A stretch of 64,000 bases of DNA, taken from NCBI RefSeq assembly GCF_001649575.2, contig NC_051431.1, positions 9,522,844 through 9,586,843 on the forward strand. The letters run 5' to 3'. Every line of letters starts with the position of its first letter. The stretch's first letter is position 1. The translations under genes and the position numbers were made by a program. Of this stretch, positions 58,977 to 64,000 are shown piece after piece. Below the pieces are notes generated by a model, which saw only the letters and a list, made by a program, of their open reading frames with translations, was not told the origin of the DNA and did no database searches. Source of the DNA: Kryptolebias marmoratus. Its lineage: Eukaryota; Chordata; Actinopteri; Cyprinodontiformes; Rivulidae.

Positions 58977-60819
58977 CCCCCCCCCCCCCCCTCCTTGGGG
59001 AACTCAACAGAAACGGTTCTGTGTCGGCATTTGACCCCTCCGTATTCACATTCTTGCCATTTTAAAAAGCTGGTTCTTTGTGCGGTGCCGATGTCCACTG
59101 TCCTCCCTTTCGCAGACTCTGAGCAGCAGCCTGCAGCGCCTCGAGCTATCTCTGCAAACCCCGGCCATGGTTGAACTTGCAGGAGACAGGAGTTCTCATT
59201 CAGGGAGACTCTCTTTCTCAGGGGATCGGAGAGGGATTTCTCTTCCTCGGAATTAAAAGCCTTTTATTCTGCTTGTGTCTCGGTAATAAAGGCTCTAATG
59301 GTGAGCCCGTCTCTCCGGGTCAATCAGCCTGACCTCACCAGTCTCCTACAGATGTCGAAAATGGACTTTTACGGACAAGTGCGCACGTTCTCCTTGCATT
59401 TCAGCTCTTTGTAGGTTTATGTAGATGCCTCTTAAATAAACCTTCAACTCTAAACATTTCTTTTGAAGACTGAAGCTTCAGGCCAAATCTGATTTCGTAG
59501 TGTCACTCCCACTCGTTGGCCCTTAGACCTCGTCTGCACTGCTCTGGATGTTTTCAGAAATTAACATTTTCTGCCACGTTTGCGCCTCTCTGCCACGCGC
59601 AGATGGCACTTTTGGTGAGAAAACAAACTTTTATTTAAAAAAAAAAACCCAAAAAGATTTCCAAAGTGGTGCTGATTTTGGTGGATTTGTTTAGATTCGG
59701 AGCCTTCGAGAAACAGCATAGCAGAATATTTTGCCTTCGTCCACTGATTCGTTGTGCCTTTAGAAACCAAACCATCAATAGAGCCCATTTTTAGTTGTTT
59801 TTCTACATCCGGACACCACTACCATCACACTTTGATGGTGCTCTGAAAAGAGTGAGAGGAAACAGTTTTGGGAGAGTATTTAGCCAAGTTACAAATGTTC
59901 TTTCTTTGTATTTAGAGATGCCAATTTACAACAAAAGATGCAAAAAAAGTCCAAATTCAGTCCAAAACGGATCCAGATCTAAATCCAGCTGCAGTCGCTT
60001 CATTCCAGTTATGACACAAAACATTCATTACGAAACACCAGCTGGTATAAAAGGTGTTTATCTGAAGAAACCAAAGGATTGCATCGAATCTTAACTTGTC
60101 ATTAATGTCAACAGTCTCACCTCCTACATGGATATCTCAGCGATTCAGATCCTTTTTTTCTTTTCTTTATAAACTGAGAAAAAGAGAAACGGCCTTTAAT
60201 TCAATGTGGCATATAGGCCCCGTTGTAATCTTCAACTGCAAAATCAAGATAAGTCGTCAAAATGTCACCAATTACTTCTCAACGATGAAGTTCAGGCTTC
60301 ATATCCTCAGCAAAGGTTCCCTAATCACAACTGTTCTTCAAAACTACAGGAGAACTACAGAACGGTCCAGTGAGAACCACCTAAATCTGTCAGAACTGGG
60401 CAGAAGGTGGGCCTGCCGTCACAAAACAAAAGCAAACAAATAAATAGTTCAGACAGCCATTAGCCGAAATAAGATAACAGGCTTGAAGAAGCTTTAGATT
60501 TTGGATAACAGTTTGAAACATCCAGCTACCTAAGTTGTAATCCCTCCCTCATCTCTTTCACTCTGAAAGGAGGAAAAAAAAAAAAAAAAACCTTTTTGCA
60601 TTCCAGTCTCTGAACAGATAAGACTTCCTCTCTGGCTTCAGGGCATGTCCTTCCTAATGAGAAACCGCTAAAGAAGAAACAAAAACATGATTTAGTATGA
60701 GGATATGCAATCCTCACAACAGAGACTCCAAAGTGTCTTGTCTGTAGCAAAAGCAGCATCGCTCCCCCCCCCCACTCCCTCCCCATTCAACTTCAGTTTC
60801 TAGTCAAAGAAATCGAGTG

Positions 60820-61030
60820 GCGGCTTCTTAGATGCCAATTAGCCCACAAGCGAGGCTTTTGCTGATGCTCGAGTTGTGGATGTGTTAGATGTTGTCTGAT
60901 AAAGTACTCTGTGTTGCCGTTAAGCATTCGGCTGCTCGTCTGCCAGCCAGACCTTACAAGGGCGGTGAAGTGATGCTTGTCTTGTAATTGGATGCGATGT
61001 GTAATTTTTTCTAATGGAGCATATTAAGAG
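60820..61030. promoter_or_regulatory. Candidate intronic regulatory block
   Basis: Non-repetitive, with 'gccaattagccc', 'cttgtaattggatgcgatg' and 'ttctaatggagc' words typical of homeodomain-rich enhancers. No open frame. Inferred from appearance only. Confidence 0.25.
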
Positions 61031-61334
61031 GTCAGCAGCCTTGTGTACCTGCGGACAATTTCTCAGCATTTCACCCCAGTTGGTCCAGCTTCAAATCGTG
61101 ATTCTAGTCCAGGTTTGTGCGACGCTGTTTTACATGTTTTTAAGGGCAGACGAAGAAAAGGGTTTAAAATCAAATGAGGCCTTTCACCAGCGGCTTTGGT
61201 CATTTTTATAAGAGTATATATATATGTTGGGAATGGTTTTACATACTTGTTTAAGGGTCTACGTTTGAGTCTTTATTGATTTTGCCCTCCTACAAGGAAA
61301 AAAATAAAACACCTCTAATGACGAAGTTTTAAAC

Positions 61335-61465
61335 AAAGTTGGTGCTCGGTTGGTGTCTCTCAGGAACTACCACCCAGACCTTTTAGCTCAATAGCTGTAA
61401 AAAAAAAGCCATTTGTTGTGTTTGTTGGGGCTGATTAGCTGTGAAGACCTTTTTTATATTCAAAT
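61335..61465 (-). repeat. Family A repeat, middle part
   Basis: On the - strand: 'cacagctaatcagccccaac', 'acagctattgagctaaaagg' and 'ggtggtagttcctgagagac'. Confidence 0.65.
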
Positions 61466-62034
61466 TTCTATTTAAGAAATGTTTCATCTGTTTACAATAT
61501 ACACTACAATATTATACTACTCTCTTTCCATTAGTATTAATAAACTAGACATTGTACCTCCAAATACCAGTATCCTCCGTTCTCTTATTCATTTATTTTT
61601 GACTTTAAGAGAACAGTCACAGAAAAGAATAACATCCTATTGAGTCAACACTTCAGTATAATAAAACAAAATAGATCCATTGAGTAGCTAAGGAACATTG
61701 GGCGTCACCCCGCCTTCGTTGGTTCCCGATCTAGTATTTGTAAATGTCCGCCGTGGTGTCCAACATTCATCGACTCTGTCCTGTTTCAGTCTCAGAGCAA
61801 ATGTCAGTTCTTCCATCCGTTGAATGTCCTGAATGACATTTATCCAGTCCTCTGGTGTAGGTAGTTTATCTGTCATCCAATTCCGAGTGATTGTTTTTTT
61901 TTTGTTTTTTTTTTACTGGCAGTTAGCATTATATTGAACATGTACGTTTTACAAAACCCCATTTACACAGTTTGGCCAGGAACATAGAATCGAAGTCTAA
62001 GTCAACATTGGCCCCAATAACAGAAATGAGTCTG

Positions 62035-62180
62035 CGAAGACCATTTAAAATCTGTTTGGCTCCAAAAGTTAATCAGTTTTAGACTTTGTGAGAGTTTCGT
62101 TCAAATCCATCCAGTGGTTGATGAGATACTTTGCTGACTGACATGAAGACAAACACATTCCCATGTCTGTTTTTGGATCA
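62035..62180 (-). repeat. Family A repeat, 5' part
   Basis: On the - strand: 'gtttgtcttcatgtcagtca', 'gcaaagtatctcatcaacca', 'ctggatggatttgaacgaaa' and 'ttaacttttggagcc'. Confidence 0.65.
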
Positions 62181-63976
62181 GATGGACTAAAAACGACACA
62201 AAAGGATGGGACATTTGAGGTGAAGCAGATTAGATTTTTTCCTTTTTTTTTTTTTTTTGACAGGAAATCTCAGGATTATGTGTGTTTTTGTGGAGGACTT
62301 GTTGGCGCACGCTCATATAAACAAGGCTAACACCAACGAGTCGTCCAACCCAAGACAACATCACAGCTACAGGTTGTTTCCACTGAGCTCCGACAACAAC
62401 ACCCTTTCCTGTTGGGTTTCAAATTAATGGAGGACTTTTATATTTCACTCATCACGCTTGAGTGAGTCTGTTTATTATTGAAACGTTTTGTTGTTAATGC
62501 ATTTTCATATCTCAGGCCATTACAGCTGCTGGTATGCGTGTTCGTTATTTGAACAATTCAAGACAGTGACAGCGTGCAAGAGACTATTTCATTTCATTTT
62601 TTCTTTATTTTTTTTTATTAAAGAGAGTCCTTGTGAGATGTTTGTGAGTTGTTTCACTCACCTGTGGTTCGAGCTGCAGACTGAAGCTTCTCTGGTTTCT
62701 AAATATTGGGCAAGTTGACGATAATGACACGTACGTATAAAGTCACCAAACCTTTTTTTTATTATGTTTTTTGGTTCATTTTAGAAAGTATTTTCTTGTG
62801 TAACGGATCAGAAAATAGTCAACAGAGTGCCTGTTGTCCCACATCCAATATGATCTTTTTTTTGGGGCAAATTATAAATGAATAATCAAAGCTTTTTAGC
62901 CAGATGGTGCGACGCAGCGGTGAGGACGCCAAGAAAAACATCTGACTGATGAAAACTTGACACTGCTAATAACTTAATACTATATGTTTAGAAGTGGTTC
63001 GTGGCGGTTTGCAGGGATTTTCTTCAGCGTTCATTAGAGAAGGGAAAATCTTAAGAACTTCCTGAACCAAAGTTTACAAAACTGAATAACCTTTGAAATA
63101 AAATAGATTTCGTACATGCCTTTTTTTTCATATGAATAACAAACTATTTACTTTCAGAATTAAAACTCTTCACTCTTGCTTACGTAAGAAATTTGAAGGT
63201 CGGATAAAGTAGTTTGTTTAAATTCTAATTAAATGGCAAAAAAAAATAACGACTTCTTTCAAATCGGCTGTTCAAAAGCTTTAAAGCTCAACAGAGAAGC
63301 TCCTGTTTTCAGCTGTAAATAATCTGTGATTTACTGCAGAGAACTCGGCTTGTGTTGGATTTAATGTCAAATAAATAAAAAAAAACACTTGAAGACCTTT
63401 TAGTTGTTGGTGGAATTACCGGAGTAGAAAAACGAGTTTAGCGTTAGCATGCTAGCATAAATAAGCCCCTGGTTGCTAGATTAACTAAACAACATGGCTG
63501 ACAAAGTTAGCACAACGTGGACTGAAGGCACAAACGTACTTGGACTGCAAGGAGTTGTACTCGTTTCGCAATTTTTGTTACCCCGAGGGACTTCGCATCC
63601 TTTTTCACATCAGGCCTTTGAGAGCGTGCCATCGAACACGCCTGTGAGTTGTTTTTAGGATTAGCTGCACTACAACATTCACCCGGAGGACTACAGATTT
63701 CACTACAGCTTAAATGGTGGTGATCATGTGTCGGCCGGTCAACCGTAAATTCAAAGGAGTAGAAGAAGAAGAAGTGAAGCCGAAAAGGGATTGCTCACCA
63801 GGGATTGGTGGTTTCTGTGGCCTCGAGTGATAAATTATCCAAGCGTAGCAGCAGATCTTCTCTCATCGTGTTTCCTCAAAGCGGGAATCTGTTTTCCTCC
63901 CCTCCGACTCACAGACGAGTCTTATAATTCAACACAAGAACATAACGCGGAAGTTGAAGCGAAAGTGAAACTAGCG

Positions 63977-63990
63977 CCACCCCCTAGTGG
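63977..63990 (-). promoter_or_regulatory. CTCF-like motif
   Basis: On the - strand ccactagggggtgg fits CCASYAGRKGGCRS at 13 of 14 positions. Motif match only. Confidence 0.35.
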
Positions 63991-64000
63991 CCGCTTGCAG

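Larger units (their letters stand above)
52620..64000 (+). other. Presumed intron 1 (start only; runs off the window)
   Basis: No exon could be supported in the 11.4 kb after the donor. The stretch holds three gaps, CA/TG microsatellites, G-rich and C-rich runs, family A fragments, a CpG-rich patch (56300-56690) and non-repetitive blocks at 57570-57720, 58360-58465, 59100-59350 and 60820-61030. Adjacent frames at 59795-60094 and 60096-60443 have no recognisable domain and differ in frame; they are left out. Confidence 0.45.

Noticed and set aside
58694..59098. Frames of 105-126 codons on both strands
   Set aside because: Nearly all of the sequence is a 204-N gap between T and C homopolymers.
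59795..60443. Two consecutive ~100-codon + strand frames inside presumed intron 1
   Set aside because: They are in different frames and I recognise no family or repeat. They may be an old transposon, but this is not supported.

Overview
The window looks like a gene-poor stretch of a ray-finned (teleost) fish chromosome, probably a percomorph. The evidence is the repeat content: two V-SINE-type elements with a tetranucleotide (ATGG) tail, a tRNA-derived SINE, 5'-truncated LINE tails, a decayed Tc1/mariner copy of a kind common in fish, palindromic hAT-like MITEs, many CA/GA microsatellites, and five runs of N that mostly sit beside G, C or T homopolymers. There is no operon structure and no dense coding. 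Almost every open frame is short and arises from repeats, low-complexity sequence or chance. The species cannot be named from the sequence.

Layout. Bases 1-52000 appear intergenic. They hold a 21-bp minisatellite at the left edge, many copies of one unnamed interspersed repeat (called family A here), a second unnamed family (B), a foldback pair of elements (12.7-13.65 kb), a nested transposon cluster (35.2-36.4 kb), an LTR-like fragment containing a gap (39.5-40.2 kb), a higher-order tandem array (40.2-40.8 kb), a LINE inserted into a family A copy (42.3-43.1 kb) and a simple-sequence array split by an insertion (49.2-50.3 kb). Between the repeats are several non-repetitive blocks with homeodomain/POU/SOX-like words that could be regulatory. 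Conservation cannot be tested here.

The one gene start I can support is on the + strand near 52.6 kb: a CpG-rich, TATA-less promoter with a GC box, an ATG-free leader, an in-frame stop upstream, then a 49-nt first coding exon encoding a leucine-rich signal peptide (MHLLSALLFLLLLLRR) and a strong GTAAGC donor in phase 1. The remaining 11.4 kb would be the first part of a long intron 1; no further exon could be supported, so the gene is left unnamed. A short signal-peptide exon, a phase 1 junction and a long first intron are common in secreted and cell-surface developmental genes, but this is inference.

The most unusual observation concerns family A. Five + strand copies (386-418, 2172-2204, 8615-8647, 20032-20064, 47615-47647) each carry a GTAA... 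to ...AG block of exactly 33 nt that looks like a miniature intron. Some copies also carry an internal 'gctaaaagtagc'-type satellite that has expanded to a ~0.57-kb array at 40.2 kb.
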